From Alphaproteobacteria bacterium (lineage in GTDB: Bacteria; Pseudomonadota; Alphaproteobacteria; Micropepsales; Micropepsaceae): DNA of 64,000 nucleotides. Below, piece by piece: positions 1 to 8,783 of the stretch. Where the stretch lies: assembly GCA_020852655.1 (NCBI GenBank), contig JADZAI010000057.1:46297-110296 (forward strand), given 5' to 3'. Both the position numbers and the translations under genes were made by a program. Each line of letters starts with the position of its first letter. Positions within the stretch are counted from its first letter, which is position 1. The notes under the pieces are model-generated. The model made no database searches. It was not told the origin of the DNA and saw nothing but the letters and a program-made list of their open reading frames with translations.

Positions 1-2
1 GG

Positions 3-665
3 AACGTGCCCGCCTGGTACGTCAGCGCGCTGATGGGGGCCTATCTCGCCTTCCCGTTCATAGCACGTGCGGCATCGGGCCTGCCCGCGCGCCTGCGCGG
101 CGTCGTGCTGATCGGGCTCGCCGGCACGGCGACCCTGGCGCTGCACGCCGCCTATCAGATCAATGCCTTTCCGCCGCCCTTCGACCTCGCGCCGCTGCGG
201 GCGGTGCTGGAATTCACGATCGGCTACGGCCTCGCGCAGCTCGCGCCGCTGCCGGCATGGCGCCGTCATCTCCAGGTGCCGCTGCTCGCGCTGGCGATGG
301 CCAGCCTGCATCTGGGCTGGCGCGACGAGATGTCGGTGCTGCTGCTGATCGCGTTCTTCTGGTCGCTGCTCGACGATCGCGGTGTCGTTGCGGCGGTTCT
401 CGGCAGCGCCCCGCTGGTCTGGCTGGGCGGCGCCTCCTACGGCATCTTCCTCGTGCACCAGCCGATGCTGAGCCTCTTCGACGGCCTTAACAACACGCCG
501 CTTTCCAGGAGCCTGTGGCTGCTCTGGTCGGAATACTTCACCTGGAATCTGGCGCTGCGCCTCGTGCTGGTCGTGCTGGCTGGCTGGCTGGCCCAACGCC
601 TGATCGCCGATCCGGCCCGCCGTTGGCTGCAACGCCGCACGGCGACCGGCGCAAGGCGGGCATAG
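3..665 (+). CDS. acyltransferase 3 family membrane protein (5' truncated)
   Basis: Membrane-bound O-acyltransferase of the acyltransferase-3 (OafA/YrhL) type. Members move acetyl or other acyl groups onto surface or secreted sugars. The reading frame is open to the window edge, so only the C-terminal ~220 residues are present and the real start lies outside. Visible are repeated hydrophobic segments and the family's late motif LGGASYGIFLVHQP, followed by a final membrane helix and a basic tail (residues RRWLQRR). The catalytic His region of the family lies further N-terminal and is not in the window. It ends 13 bp before the convergent patatin gene. The substrate cannot be inferred. Confidence 0.8.
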   Translation, partial: NVPAWYVSALMGAYLAFPFIARAASGLPARLRGVVLIGLAGTATLALHAAYQINAFPPPFDLAPLRAVLEFTIGYGLAQLAPLPAWRRHLQVPLLALAMASLHLGWRDEMSVLLLIAFFWSLLDDRGVVAAVLGSAPLVWLGGASYGIFLVHQPMLSLFDGLNNTPLSRSLWLLWSEYFTWNLALRLVLVVLAGWLAQRLIADPARRWLQRRTATGARRA

Positions 666-678
666 CTGCGCGGATGTT

Positions 679-2481
679 TCAGGCCGCGGCCTGGAGCGTC
701 GCCGGCAGGCCTTGCCGCTCCAGCGTTTCCTTCACCGCGCGATAGCCCGCGGCGACCGCGCTGTCGAACTTCTTCCAGTGCGTCAGGCCGATTCCCGGCA
801 GGTCCGGATCGATGACGAGATCGGCCTGGGCGCGCGCCATGCGGCGATGATACTCGTTGCCGACGGTGCCGGCCCGCATCAGGATCGAGGTGAGGCCGGG
901 CGCGCCCCGTCGCATCCGCCGGATGGACGAAAGCCAGCTCTCGTCGCCGTAATTCTCGTCGGAAACGCGCAGGCCCGCATCGCCCACCACGTCGATCGCG
1001 ACGATCGGCCCGCGCGCCTCCGCCGCCATCACGTCGACCGGCAGATTGTTCATGATGCCGCCGTCGACATGCAGGTGCCCGTCGATCACGACCGGCGGCA
1101 GCAGGCCGGGAATGGAGACGCTCGCCTTCAGGGCGCGCCAGACCGGCCCGCTGCGCTGGACCTTGGCATGGCCGTCGGTCAGGTCCGAGGTCATCGCGAA
1201 GAAGGGCAGCGCCATGTCTTCGATGCAGATCTCGCCGAAATGCGATTTGAGCTGCGTCTGCACCCGTCCGCCGCGCAGCAGCGCGATCAGCGGCAGGGTG
1301 TAGTCGCGCAGCGGACGGGCCTTGACGAAGACGCCGTGCATCCGCTCCAGCAGCTCGCGGTCGTCCCACTCCATCGCGACGCCGGCGGCGATGACGGCGC
1401 CCATGGAGGAGCCGCCGACCATGTCGAAGGTAACGCCTGCCTCCCGCAGCGCGCGCACCGCGCCGATATGGGCAAAGCCGCGCGCACCCCCGCCGGCCAG
1501 CACGAGCCCCACCGCCCGTCCAGTCATCAGGCGGGCCAGGCGTGCGACGTCGGCATGGCGTGCGAGGCGGATATTATGCCGGTCTTCCGAGGCATTGCGC
1601 ATGGCGCCGTTTTCGTTCGCCGCGCCGTGCAGCACGACGAGTTCGTAGCGCCGGCCCGCCGCGGCCACCTGTTCGAAGGCCCGGCCGTGGGCGGCTGCGC
1701 CTGCACGGGTCAGCAGCATCACCCGGTCGGCCTGCCGGATGCAGTGCTGGCTCCAGGCCGAGCCGGCTTCGTCGCCGACATAGATCACGAGATCGTTGCG
1801 CGTCTCGGCGTGATACTGGTTCTCCGTCGGCTCTTCGCGATGCCGCTGGTCGAAGACGGCGACCGCCAGGCCCATGCGGCCCAGTGTCTCGCGGAGCGTC
1901 GCCCCGAAGGCGATGGCGTCGATGCCCGGATCGAGCGGCACGAGGGCAAACGTCTTCGGCCGCATCAGCGAGGCGGCGCGCGCCGTCGTGGCGCGCAGCC
2001 GCTTGATGATCAGCCGCGTCAGATTGGTCATCACGCGCGGCTCGCGCGCCGTCACGCGCAGAAACGATGCCTTCGATAGTCGCAGCAATTCGGTGTCGCG
2101 GGCCGCCGTCAGGATGGCGCTGTGCGCGTCGCCCGCGAGCAGCGACATTTCCCCGACCGTTTCGCCGGCCGGCACATGGGCGACGACATGCAGGGCGCCC
2201 TTGTCGTCCGCGACGCTCACCCGCAGGCGGCCGCTGAGCACGAGGAACACCGCCTGGTCGTTTTCGCCGTCGCGATCGAGCTGCATGCCGCCCGGCAGGC
2301 CGAACCAGGTCGCCTCGCCGATCAGGCGCTGGAGACATGGCTCGTCGCACTCGCCGAACAGGTCGAAGCCCCGCACGCGCTCGAACAGAGCGGCGGTGTC
2401 CATCCCCTCGGTGGTCGAGAACACCCGGCCGATCTGCGAGAAGGCCTGCACGACCGTGCTGGCGGCGCTGGCGATCACCAT
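679..2481 (-). CDS. patatin-like phospholipase with cyclic-nucleotide-binding-type domain (NTE family)
   Basis: Predicted serine (lyso)phospholipase/esterase of the neuropathy-target-esterase-like group, about 600 residues. The N-terminal ~150 residues look like a cAMP-receptor-type effector domain (pattern ending VGEMSLLAGDAHS). A linker of roughly 130 residues follows, then the patatin domain with the oxyanion motif LAGGGARGFAHIGAV, the nucleophile elbow GGSSMG and the catalytic Asp motif DGGIMNN. The chosen ATG overlaps the stop of the upstream SDR as ATGGTGA; an in-frame start at 2505 is also possible. It is the last gene of the leftward run aldo-keto reductase, SDR, patatin. The ligand of the effector domain is unknown. 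Confidence 0.88.
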   Translation of the reverse strand: MVIASAASTVVQAFSQIGRVFSTTEGMDTAALFERVRGFDLFGECDEPCLQRLIGEATWFGLPGGMQLDRDGENDQAVFLVLSGRLRVSVADDKGALHVVAHVPAGETVGEMSLLAGDAHSAILTAARDTELLRLSKASFLRVTAREPRVMTNLTRLIIKRLRATTARAASLMRPKTFALVPLDPGIDAIAFGATLRETLGRMGLAVAVFDQRHREEPTENQYHAETRNDLVIYVGDEAGSAWSQHCIRQADRVMLLTRAGAAAHGRAFEQVAAAGRRYELVVLHGAANENGAMRNASEDRHNIRLARHADVARLARLMTGRAVGLVLAGGGARGFAHIGAVRALREAGVTFDMVGGSSMGAVIAAGVAMEWDDRELLERMHGVFVKARPLRDYTLPLIALLRGGRVQTQLKSHFGEICIEDMALPFFAMTSDLTDGHAKVQRSGPVWRALKASVSIPGLLPPVVIDGHLHVDGGIMNNLPVDVMAAEARGPIVAIDVVGDAGLRVSDENYGDESWLSSIRRMRRGAPGLTSILMRAGTVGNEYHRRMARAQADLVIDPDLPGIGLTHWKKFDSAVAAGYRAVKETLERQGLPATLQAAA

Positions 2482-3275
2482 GCTGTCCATCCGCCGTCGA
2501 TGCAAAACTCGGCGCCCGTCACGAAGCGCGCCGCGTCGCTCGCCAGGAAGACGATGGCGCCGGCGATCTCTTCCGGCTGGCCGACGCGGCCCAGCATGGT
2601 CTTCTCGGCCAGGCGCGCGGCGAATTGCGGCTTCGTCGCCTGGATCGAGCCGGACGGAAAGGGGCCGGGCAGCACCGCGTTCACGCGGATCGCTTCGGGC
2701 CCGTAATGCGCAGCCATGTGGCGCGTCAACTGCACGAGGCCGGCCTTGGCCGGCCCGTAGGCCGGTGGCGAGTTGAGGCCGCTTTCGCCGTAGATGCGGG
2801 GGTCGGGCGAGACCCGCGCATACATCGTGGCGATGTTGATGACGCTTGCGTGACCGGCGGCGGAGACGGCACGCTTCAGTCCCGGCTCCGCCGCGCGCAT
2901 CGCCTCGAAGGCGGCGGTCACCGCGGATTTGTAGGCGATCGCAAAGGCTTCGGCCGTCTGGCTGTCGATGCGGCCCGGCTCTACCGTGACCGAGTTGTTC
3001 ACAAGGATGTCGAGGCGTTCGACGCCTCCGAAAAACCCACGCACCGCCGCGAAATCCATCATGTCGAACGCGGCGATTTCGATGGAAAGGCCTTCGTCCG
3101 CCAGCGCCGATTGAAACGCTTCGAGGCGACTTTCGTTGCGGCCGTTCACGATGACCCGCGCGCCGTGCACGGCAAGCGCCCGAACCATGGCCGATCCCAG
3201 ATGCCCTGCGCCTCCCGAGACGAACGCGGTGCGTCCGTCGAGTCTGAAGAGCGAGGCGGGATCGGATGTGCTCAT
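2475..3275 (-). CDS. SDR family NAD(P)-dependent oxidoreductase
   Basis: Short-chain dehydrogenase/reductase of 266 residues. The cofactor motif is SGGAGHLGSAM near the N-terminus, the NNAG-equivalent reads NNSV, and the catalytic Tyr-Lys pair is in YGPAKAG. The C-terminal FLASDAARFVTGAEFCIDGG is typical of the family. The start was chosen because its ATG overlaps the TGA of the aldo-keto reductase as ATGA; an ATG 18 nt upstream is the alternative. Its stop overlaps the patatin start, so the three genes are probably translationally coupled. The substrate is unknown. Confidence 0.88.
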   Translation of the reverse strand: MSTSDPASLFRLDGRTAFVSGGAGHLGSAMVRALAVHGARVIVNGRNESRLEAFQSALADEGLSIEIAAFDMMDFAAVRGFFGGVERLDILVNNSVTVEPGRIDSQTAEAFAIAYKSAVTAAFEAMRAAEPGLKRAVSAAGHASVINIATMYARVSPDPRIYGESGLNSPPAYGPAKAGLVQLTRHMAAHYGPEAIRVNAVLPGPFPSGSIQATKPQFAARLAEKTMLGRVGQPEEIAGAIVFLASDAARFVTGAEFCIDGGWTAW

Positions 3276-4219
3276 TCGCTCCGTCTTGGCCACAAGGCCG
3301 GGTTCACCAGCGCTTCGGGGAAGCGCGGCAGGCGCGGCTCGAGATCGGCGATCTCGATGCTGCTCAAGGGTTCGCTGTCGAACAGCGCGAGGTTACGGTC
3401 GAGCTGTTCTTCCGTCTCCATGCCGATGACGAGGCCGTGGATCCAGTCCTGGCCGCGGACATAGGCAAGGCAGAGATCGGCGATCGACATGCGCTGGAAA
3501 AGCTGTGCCAGCGTGTCGAGCATGTAGAGGGTGCCTTCGGCGTCGACACCGTGCACCTTCGGCCAGAAGGCGGAATCTTCCGCCGCCAGGATGCCCTGGA
3601 GATAGATGCTGCGGGCATGGATCAGCACGTCGCCGCGGGCCTTGGCGGCCGCGGGGACTCCGGCCTCGCGCCAGCGCTGATCGAGCAGGTTGAAGGGCAA
3701 CTGGATGTGCGAGACCGTCCGCATCGAAAGCGCGGTGAAGGCTTCGTCCGGCGTCTGCACCGACACGCCGAGCCGGCGGATGACGCCCGCCTTCTGGAGA
3801 CGCAGCAGCCGCCGCCACACCGCGCCGCCATGCGACGACAGATGCGCCGCGCGATGCAGCAGCAGCGTATCGAGGTTCGCCCGCTTCAAATTCGCGAGGC
3901 TTGCATTGACGCTCGCTTCGGCCGCGGCTTCGGCTTCGGCCGCCGTGGCGTTCGGCAGCAGGCCGTTCAGCGCGTCGAGCTTGGTGATCGTCGAGGGACC
4001 GTCCGACCCGTTGAACGCGGCGCCGATGCGCTCTTCGGCCTCGCCATAGCCGCGCGCCGTATCGAACGCACGTATGCCGCTGCGATGGGCGCGGCGCAGA
4101 AGACGGATGGCGCGTTCGGTCGAAGGCAGGCCGGTCTGATTGGCAGCGCCGTAGGGCGCTCCGATCTGAACGGTACCAAGAACCAGTCGGGACACGTCGT
4201 TTCTCATGACCGCGAGCAT
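3272..4219 (-). CDS. aldo/keto reductase
   Basis: NAD(P)H-dependent aldo/keto reductase, 315 residues. It opens with the family strand LVLGTVQIGAPYG and carries the catalytic tetrad elements Asp and Tyr (AFDTARGYGEAE), Lys (TITKLDAL) and His (LLHRAAHL). A later ATG (4207) would give a slightly shorter N-terminus. First gene of a three-gene leftward run. The upstream 117 bp before the thioesterase stop is A/T-richer than its surroundings and probably holds the promoter. The substrate is not predictable from sequence. Confidence 0.88.
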   Translation of the reverse strand: MLAVMRNDVSRLVLGTVQIGAPYGAANQTGLPSTERAIRLLRRAHRSGIRAFDTARGYGEAEERIGAAFNGSDGPSTITKLDALNGLLPNATAAEAEAAAEASVNASLANLKRANLDTLLLHRAAHLSSHGGAVWRRLLRLQKAGVIRRLGVSVQTPDEAFTALSMRTVSHIQLPFNLLDQRWREAGVPAAAKARGDVLIHARSIYLQGILAAEDSAFWPKVHGVDAEGTLYMLDTLAQLFQRMSIADLCLAYVRGQDWIHGLVIGMETEEQLDRNLALFDSEPLSSIEIADLEPRLPRFPEALVNPALWPRRSE

Positions 4220-4336
4220 ACGGGCGTCCGTTTGCAGCGCCGTTAATTGGGCCGCAGAAAAAGGGTTTAATAAGGCTGAAGCGCGACCGCTGCCCGACTC
4301 AATCTGTTCATGACTCGCCGCGGTTTTGCGCGGAAT

Positions 4337-4819
4337 TTACGAGCGTGCAATCTTCCAGACGGACGAAGCCTGGAACGCGACGTCGTCGCCGACCTGAAAA
4401 TCGCCGCGCATGAAGATCAGCGACCGTGTCGCGCGGGTCACGATCGGCGTGACCTCCAGCAGCTCTCCCACCTTCACGCCGCGCAGGAAGGTGGAGCTCT
4501 GGCTCACCGTGACGCACCACGCGCTGTTGGTCGCGGCGAACGCGGCCATGCCGAGGGCGGAGTCCGCGAACGACATCAGCAGGCCGCCATGGGCCATGCC
4601 GCGCGAATTGTCGTGCCGGTCGTCGATCGGCAGGGCGTAGGTGACGGTGCCGTCGGCGTTGGTCCGCCGGAAGGTCTGGAAGATATAGGCCTCGAACGGA
4701 TCGACCAGCGGCGTCGCGGCCGCGTAGCCGGCGGGCATCGCGATGTCGCCCCGCACCGGGCGCTGCACCTTCAGTCCGTGCGCCTCGGCGGGCAGGGCGG
4801 CGAGCCAGTCGAAGCTCAT
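4337..4819 (-). CDS. PaaI family (hotdog) thioesterase, copy 2
   Basis: Acyl-CoA thioesterase of the hotdog-fold PaaI type, 160 residues. The key helix reads SRGMAHGGLLMSFADSALG, matching the HGG-x-n-D active-site pattern. The ATG overlaps the stop of the upstream thioesterase as ATGA, which defines the start; longer frames only read back through the neighbour. It resembles its neighbour in the HGGLLMS-x-AD block and in the strand ATRSLIFM/ISG, suggesting an old tandem duplication. Such proteins usually clear aromatic or beta-oxidation-derived acyl-CoAs; the substrate here is unknown. Confidence 0.85.
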   Translation of the reverse strand: MSFDWLAALPAEAHGLKVQRPVRGDIAMPAGYAAATPLVDPFEAYIFQTFRRTNADGTVTYALPIDDRHDNSRGMAHGGLLMSFADSALGMAAFAATNSAWCVTVSQSSTFLRGVKVGELLEVTPIVTRATRSLIFMRGDFQVGDDVAFQASSVWKIARS

Positions 4820-5274
4820 GCGCCAAGCACCTTCCAGATGCCGGTGGCGGTCATCAGCGTCCGCTCGCCCTGGGTCAGTTCGCCGGAGATGAAGATGAGG
4901 CTGCGGGTCGCCCGCGTGACATGCGCGGTGCCCCACACGATCTCGCCCGGCTTGCCGGCGGCGAGGAAGTCGGTGTTGAGCGTCACCGTGGCAGCCGCCT
5001 TGGCCGCCGTGCCATCCTGCGCGGTGAACCCCAGCACCGTGTCGGCGAGGCTCATCAGCAGGCCGCCGTGAATCGCGCCGCCGCCGTTGAGGTGCTTGGC
5101 CTCGGGCAGGAAGCCGAAGCGGCGCGGTGCGCCCGGCGGTTTGGCGGGGTCGAAGTAAATCTGGCCGACATAGGCGTGGTAGCCGCCGTTGCCGCCGAAA
5201 GGCTGGAAGCCGGTGAGATCAGGATGGGATGGCATGACGCCGACGTGTCTAGCGTCCGCCGCCGCCGTCGCCAA
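4816..5274 (-). CDS. PaaI family (hotdog) thioesterase, copy 1
   Basis: Hotdog-fold thioesterase, 152 residues from the first start or 139 from the ATG at 5235, which fits the family length better. Active-site helix GGGAIHGGLLMSLADTVLG. It lies 5 bp after the stop of the upstream membrane protein and overlaps the next thioesterase by 4 nt, so the three genes form one leftward operon. The N-terminal motif FQPFGGNGGYHAYVGQIY is specific to this copy. Probable cytoplasmic acyl-CoA hydrolase; substrate not identified. Confidence 0.85.
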   Translation of the reverse strand: MATAAADARHVGVMPSHPDLTGFQPFGGNGGYHAYVGQIYFDPAKPPGAPRRFGFLPEAKHLNGGGAIHGGLLMSLADTVLGFTAQDGTAAKAAATVTLNTDFLAAGKPGEIVWGTAHVTRATRSLIFISGELTQGERTLMTATGIWKVLGA

Positions 5275-5279
5275 GCGGC

Positions 5280-5987
5280 CTATTCCCAGGGCCGCGGACC
5301 GAAATAGTCGTCGCTTTCGTTGCGGAACGAGCGGTCCTGGCTGTCGTCGTTGCCGCGCGTCTTGTTGGGCTTGGGCTTCTGGTCCTGGCTCTTCTCATAG
5401 CGCTTGATGGCCGCGAGGACCTCGCCGTCCGGGGTCTCCAGGCTGACCGCGACGCCCGGCCCGTCGGGGTTCGGACGGCCCTTCAGCAGCAGGCCGTCGC
5501 AGGCGGGCTCGAGTGCCCGGCGCTCCGGCGGCAGCAGGCTGCACGTCGTCCAGGTCCATCCCTGGCCGGGGTTTGCCTGTTCGGCCTGCTCGGTGGCGCG
5601 GACGAAGTCTTCCAGCGCCTTCAGATCGACGGTCGACATGCCCGTGATGTGGGTGGGCGAGTCGGGCCGCGCGACAAGGTCAGACGGCGTTTCGAAGACG
5701 TGGCGGACCGGCGGGGGCAGGGCGTTCGAGGGATGGTCCGTCGTCACCACGAAATCCGGCTCCGGCGCGCGGACGTGCTGGATCGTGGTCGCCGGCACGA
5801 CTTCGACCGCCGGAAAGGCATATTGGGTCCGGTCGCTGAGGTGCCATGCGTCGGGCGCCACGGTGATCAGGATCGCGAAGACGATGACGACATGGACGGC
5901 GATGGAAATGATCGCGGCGAGCGGCATCTGGCGCCACCCGCCCTGCGCCCGCGCATCCGCCCAGTTCTCGTAGACCCCTGCCGTCAC
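5280..5987 (-). CDS. single-pass membrane protein of unknown function (TonB-like layout)
   Basis: Protein of 235 residues. After ~20 polar residues there is one hydrophobic segment (IISIAVHVVIVFAILITVAP), then a proline-containing extracytoplasmic region with two Cys (TTCSLLPPERRALEPACDG) and a charged C-terminus rich in Lys, Asn and Asp. The short cytoplasmic N-terminus, membrane anchor and periplasmic tail resemble TonB/TolA-type organisation, but I cannot recognise a TonB C-terminal domain. It heads the leftward operon with two thioesterases. Function unknown. Confidence 0.6.
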   Translation of the reverse strand: MTAGVYENWADARAQGGWRQMPLAAIISIAVHVVIVFAILITVAPDAWHLSDRTQYAFPAVEVVPATTIQHVRAPEPDFVVTTDHPSNALPPPVRHVFETPSDLVARPDSPTHITGMSTVDLKALEDFVRATEQAEQANPGQGWTWTTCSLLPPERRALEPACDGLLLKGRPNPDGPGVAVSLETPDGEVLAAIKRYEKSQDQKPKPNKTRGNDDSQDRSFRNESDDYFGPRPWE

Positions 5988-6307
5988 CCGCCGATACCTG
6001 ATGCCGCTTTATGTCTGGAGTGGGGCCGCATTGCCCTCGAAACAAGGCTGAAAATCACACGAAGGCTTGGGGCAAGGCCAGCCGGTCCTATCTTCGAAGC
6101 CCGCGCGGGTATTGTCGCGGGCTCGTCCCGGCCCCGCCAGCAAAACTTCCGCGAACGCCGGACACATCCTCCTACAGACCGGTCATGCTGCATCGCAGCA
6201 TATCAAAGTTGTGCGAGACGGCCGCACAAAAAATCTCATCGCCTCCAGCCCAGGCGAGAACACCCGCCCGGCCTTGCTTGTCGGTGGGGTTTCGGCAAGA
6301 AGGAACC
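5988..6307. other. intergenic region between divergent genes with three inverted repeats
   Basis: 320 bp without a convincing gene, between the leftward membrane protein and the rightward hybrid kinase. Three perfect inverted repeats are visible: 8-bp arms at 6098-6105/6116-6123, 7-bp arms at 6185-6191/6195-6201 (loop ATC), and 7-bp arms TTGTGCG/CGCACAA at 6209-6215/6223-6229 followed by an A-run. None is followed by a T-run on the + strand, so they are more likely operators or RNA structure than terminators. The region must carry the kinase promoter, but I could not place it. Confidence 0.5.
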
Positions 6308-8176
6308 ATGCCTTCGAACGCCTCCCTCAGGCGCGCGATTACCCTTTCTGCCATAGGGCTGGCGTTGCTCGCCGCCCTCGTCGCCGTCACGTTCTGGAGC
6401 GCGGGACAGCAGGAACGCGCCTTTGACTGGGTGTCGCACACCCTCCAGGCCCGGGATCGAATCCGTTCGGTCTTCTCGCAGGTGCGTGATGCCGAGGCGT
6501 CGCACCGCGGCTACCTGCTCACCGGCGACGAGGTTTACCTCGCACGCTATCGCGATGCGGCAAAGGAGATACCGGCGAGCCTGTCTGTTCTTGCCGAGAC
6601 CGTCCGCGACAACCCGGCGCAGGTCGCATCGCTGGGAAGGCTGCGCGCGGCGGTGGACGAGCGGCTTCAGGTCCTCGAGCGGCTGGCCGCTTTGCGCGGT
6701 GCCGGCGACGGCCCCGCCGCACTTCAAGTTTTCATCGAGAGCGGCAAGGAACAGACCCTCACCACTATCCGTGACGAAACGGAGGCTATGCTGTCCGCCG
6801 AAGCCGCCCTGCTGGCGACCCGGCGGGACGAGACGTCGAGCCTGACCTCGCGTGTCCGGATCAGCCTGCTCGTGACCTTCGGGCTCATCGCCTTGCTCGG
6901 TGTGTCGGCGATGGTTGAGGCGCGGCGGCGGCTCAAGGAGACGGCCAAGGCCCGCGACCTTCTTGCCGAGGCCAATGCCCGCCTGCACGCCGAGGCGGCC
7001 AGCCGGGCCGCGGCCGAGGCTCAGTTGCGCCAGTCGCAGAAGATGGAGTCGCTCGGCCAGTTGACCGGCGGCATCGCCCATGACTTCAACAACATGCTGT
7101 CGATCGTGATCGGCAGCCTCGATCTGGCGCGCCGCAGGCTGCGCAGCGATCCCGATAAGGCCGAAGCGGCGATCGGCCATGCCCTCGACGGCGCACAGCG
7201 CGCCGCGTCGTTGACCTCGCGCCTTCTCGCCTTCTCGCGCCAGCAGCCGCTCGCGCCGACGGTCAGCGACGTCAACAAGCTGGTTTCCGCGATGAGCGAA
7301 CTGTTGCGGCGGACGCTGGGCGAGCAGGTCGAGATCGAGACCGTGCTCGCCGGCGGCCTCTGGCGCGTCTTCGCCGATGCGCCGCAGATCGAGTCGGCGG
7401 TGCTCAATCTCGCGGTGAATGCGCGTGACGCCATGCCCGAGGGCGGCAAGCTCACGATAGAGACCGCCAATGCCTATCTCGACGACAAATACGCTGCCGA
7501 GCACGCCGAAGTGAGCGCGGGGCAGTATGTGATGTTGTCGGTCAGCGACACCGGCACCGGCATGTCGGCCCAGACCATCGAGCGCGCCTTCGATCCGTTC
7601 TACACGACAAAGGGTGTCGGCAAGGGCACGGGTCTCGGCCTCAGCCAGGTCTTCGGCTTCGTCAAGCAGTCCGGCGGGCATGTGAAGATCTATTCCGAAC
7701 TGGGGCAGGGCACGACCGTCAAGATCTACCTGCCGCGCTTTGCCGGCGAAGCCGCCGTAGCGGGCGAAACGGCGCCGGCAGCCATTTCGCGCGGCACGGA
7801 GTCGATTCTGGTCGTCGAGGACGAAGACAGCGTCCGCCGTGTCACGGTCGATACGCTGCGCGAACTCGGCTACACGGTGGTCCACGCCTCGGGCGGTACG
7901 GCGGCGCTGGCCCTTTTCGCGCAGAACAACAAGATCGACCTGCTCTTCACCGACGTCGTCATGCCCGAAATGTCGGGCCGCGCGCTGGCCGACGAGGCGC
8001 TCAAGCTGAGGCCGGATCTCAAGGTCCTCTACGCGACCGGCTATACGCGCAACGCAGTGGTCCACAACGGCATGCTGGATGCCGGCGTCGCCTTCATGAC
8101 CAAGCCCTTCACGATGGAGCAACTGGCCCAGAAGGTGCGGGCGGTGCTGGACGGCGGCGGGATCAACCGCACCTGA
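6308..8176 (+). CDS. CHASE3-domain hybrid sensor histidine kinase
   Basis: Hybrid histidine kinase, 622 residues. Order: membrane segment (~10-30); periplasmic CHASE3-like helical sensor (~35-170, with RDAEASHRGYLLTGDE); second membrane segment (~180-200); short coiled coil; HisKA with phospho-acceptor His258 in GGIAHDFNN; ATPase with N-box NARDAMPEGG, G1 DTGTGM and G2 GKGTGLGLS; C-terminal receiver with phospho-acceptor Asp549 in FTDVVMPEMSG. The ATG at 6308 is preceded by AAGAAGGAA and puts the hydrophobic segment at the N-terminus; upstream in-frame starts lack coding character. It stands alone, so its output partner is unknown. Confidence 0.92.
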   Translation: MPSNASLRRAITLSAIGLALLAALVAVTFWSAGQQERAFDWVSHTLQARDRIRSVFSQVRDAEASHRGYLLTGDEVYLARYRDAAKEIPASLSVLAETVRDNPAQVASLGRLRAAVDERLQVLERLAALRGAGDGPAALQVFIESGKEQTLTTIRDETEAMLSAEAALLATRRDETSSLTSRVRISLLVTFGLIALLGVSAMVEARRRLKETAKARDLLAEANARLHAEAASRAAAEAQLRQSQKMESLGQLTGGIAHDFNNMLSIVIGSLDLARRRLRSDPDKAEAAIGHALDGAQRAASLTSRLLAFSRQQPLAPTVSDVNKLVSAMSELLRRTLGEQVEIETVLAGGLWRVFADAPQIESAVLNLAVNARDAMPEGGKLTIETANAYLDDKYAAEHAEVSAGQYVMLSVSDTGTGMSAQTIERAFDPFYTTKGVGKGTGLGLSQVFGFVKQSGGHVKIYSELGQGTTVKIYLPRFAGEAAVAGETAPAAISRGTESILVVEDEDSVRRVTVDTLRELGYTVVHASGGTAALALFAQNNKIDLLFTDVVMPEMSGRALADEALKLRPDLKVLYATGYTRNAVVHNGMLDAGVAFMTKPFTMEQLAQKVRAVLDGGGINRT

Positions 8177-8268
8177 GAAAGCCGGCCTCGGCTGCTCACA
8201 AAATAGGCATATCGGCTTGACCGTGGGGTTCTCCGGTTCCCAATTAGGGCAGGGGGATTCGAGAGAAA

Positions 8269-8706
8269 ATGCTGTCCCAGAAAGCCCGTTACGCCTTGCG
8301 CGCGATGATGGTCCTGGCTGAGGCCGCGCCGGGCACGCCGACCATGACCGGCGAACTGGCCACCCGTGCGGTCGTGCCGAAGAAGTTCCTCGAACAGATC
8401 CTGCTGGCGCTCAAGGCGGCGGGCCTGGTGTTTTCCACGCGCGGCCGATCCGGCGGCTATGCGCTGGCGGCGCCGACCGACAAGATCGACTTCGCGGCCA
8501 TCGTTCGCGCGATCGATGGGCCGCTTGCCCTGGCGCCGTGCGCGAGCCGCACCGCGTATCGTCGTTGCGACGATTGCCTGGATGTTGAGACTTGCGACAT
8601 CCGCCGTGCCCTGATCGAGGTTCGCGATGCCACCGCGACGATCCTGGAAGGGCGCACGCTGGCCGAAGCCCTCCAGCTGCGCCGCCGAAAGATCAAGGCC
8701 GCTTAA
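8269..8706 (+). CDS. Rrf2 family transcriptional regulator, likely regulator of sulfate uptake operon
   Basis: Winged-helix repressor of the Rrf2 family (relatives: IscR, NsrR, CymR), 145 residues. The N-terminus MLSQKARYALRAMMVLAE and the wing STRGRSGGYALA are diagnostic. The C-terminal half carries four cysteines spaced C-x8-C-x2-C-x5-C (from APCASR to ETCDIRR), compatible with an Fe-S cluster. It lies 77 bp before a porin/sulfate ABC operon on the same strand, so local control of that operon is a reasonable inference. GAGAGAAA precedes the ATG. Confidence 0.88.
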   Translation: MLSQKARYALRAMMVLAEAAPGTPTMTGELATRAVVPKKFLEQILLALKAAGLVFSTRGRSGGYALAAPTDKIDFAAIVRAIDGPLALAPCASRTAYRRCDDCLDVETCDIRRALIEVRDATATILEGRTLAEALQLRRRKIKAA

Positions 8707-8720
8707 GGGACACTTAATCT

Positions 8721-8744
8721 CTATTGAATTGATAGAGTTGATAG
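8721..8744 (+). promoter_or_regulatory. candidate Rrf2 operator in the sulfate-operon leader
   Basis: AT-rich stretch between the Rrf2 gene and the porin. CTAT (8721) and ATAG (8732) form an imperfect dyad, and TTGATAG occurs twice, at 8729-8735 and 8738-8744, one helical turn apart. Position and symmetry suit an operator overlapping the operon promoter. No protein match is implied. Confidence 0.4.
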
Positions 8745-8783
8745 GGTATTCGACGGTCCTCTCAGACAAAGAGAGGGGGCCGT

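Noticed and set aside
712..2079. 455-codon frame antisense to the patatin gene
   Set aside because: No recognisable domain, and the opposite strand carries all patatin motifs.
6209..6229. Hairpin TTGTGCG/CGCACAA as terminator
   Set aside because: It is followed by an A-run on the + strand, and the position is upstream of the kinase gene; no U-run in a sensible orientation.
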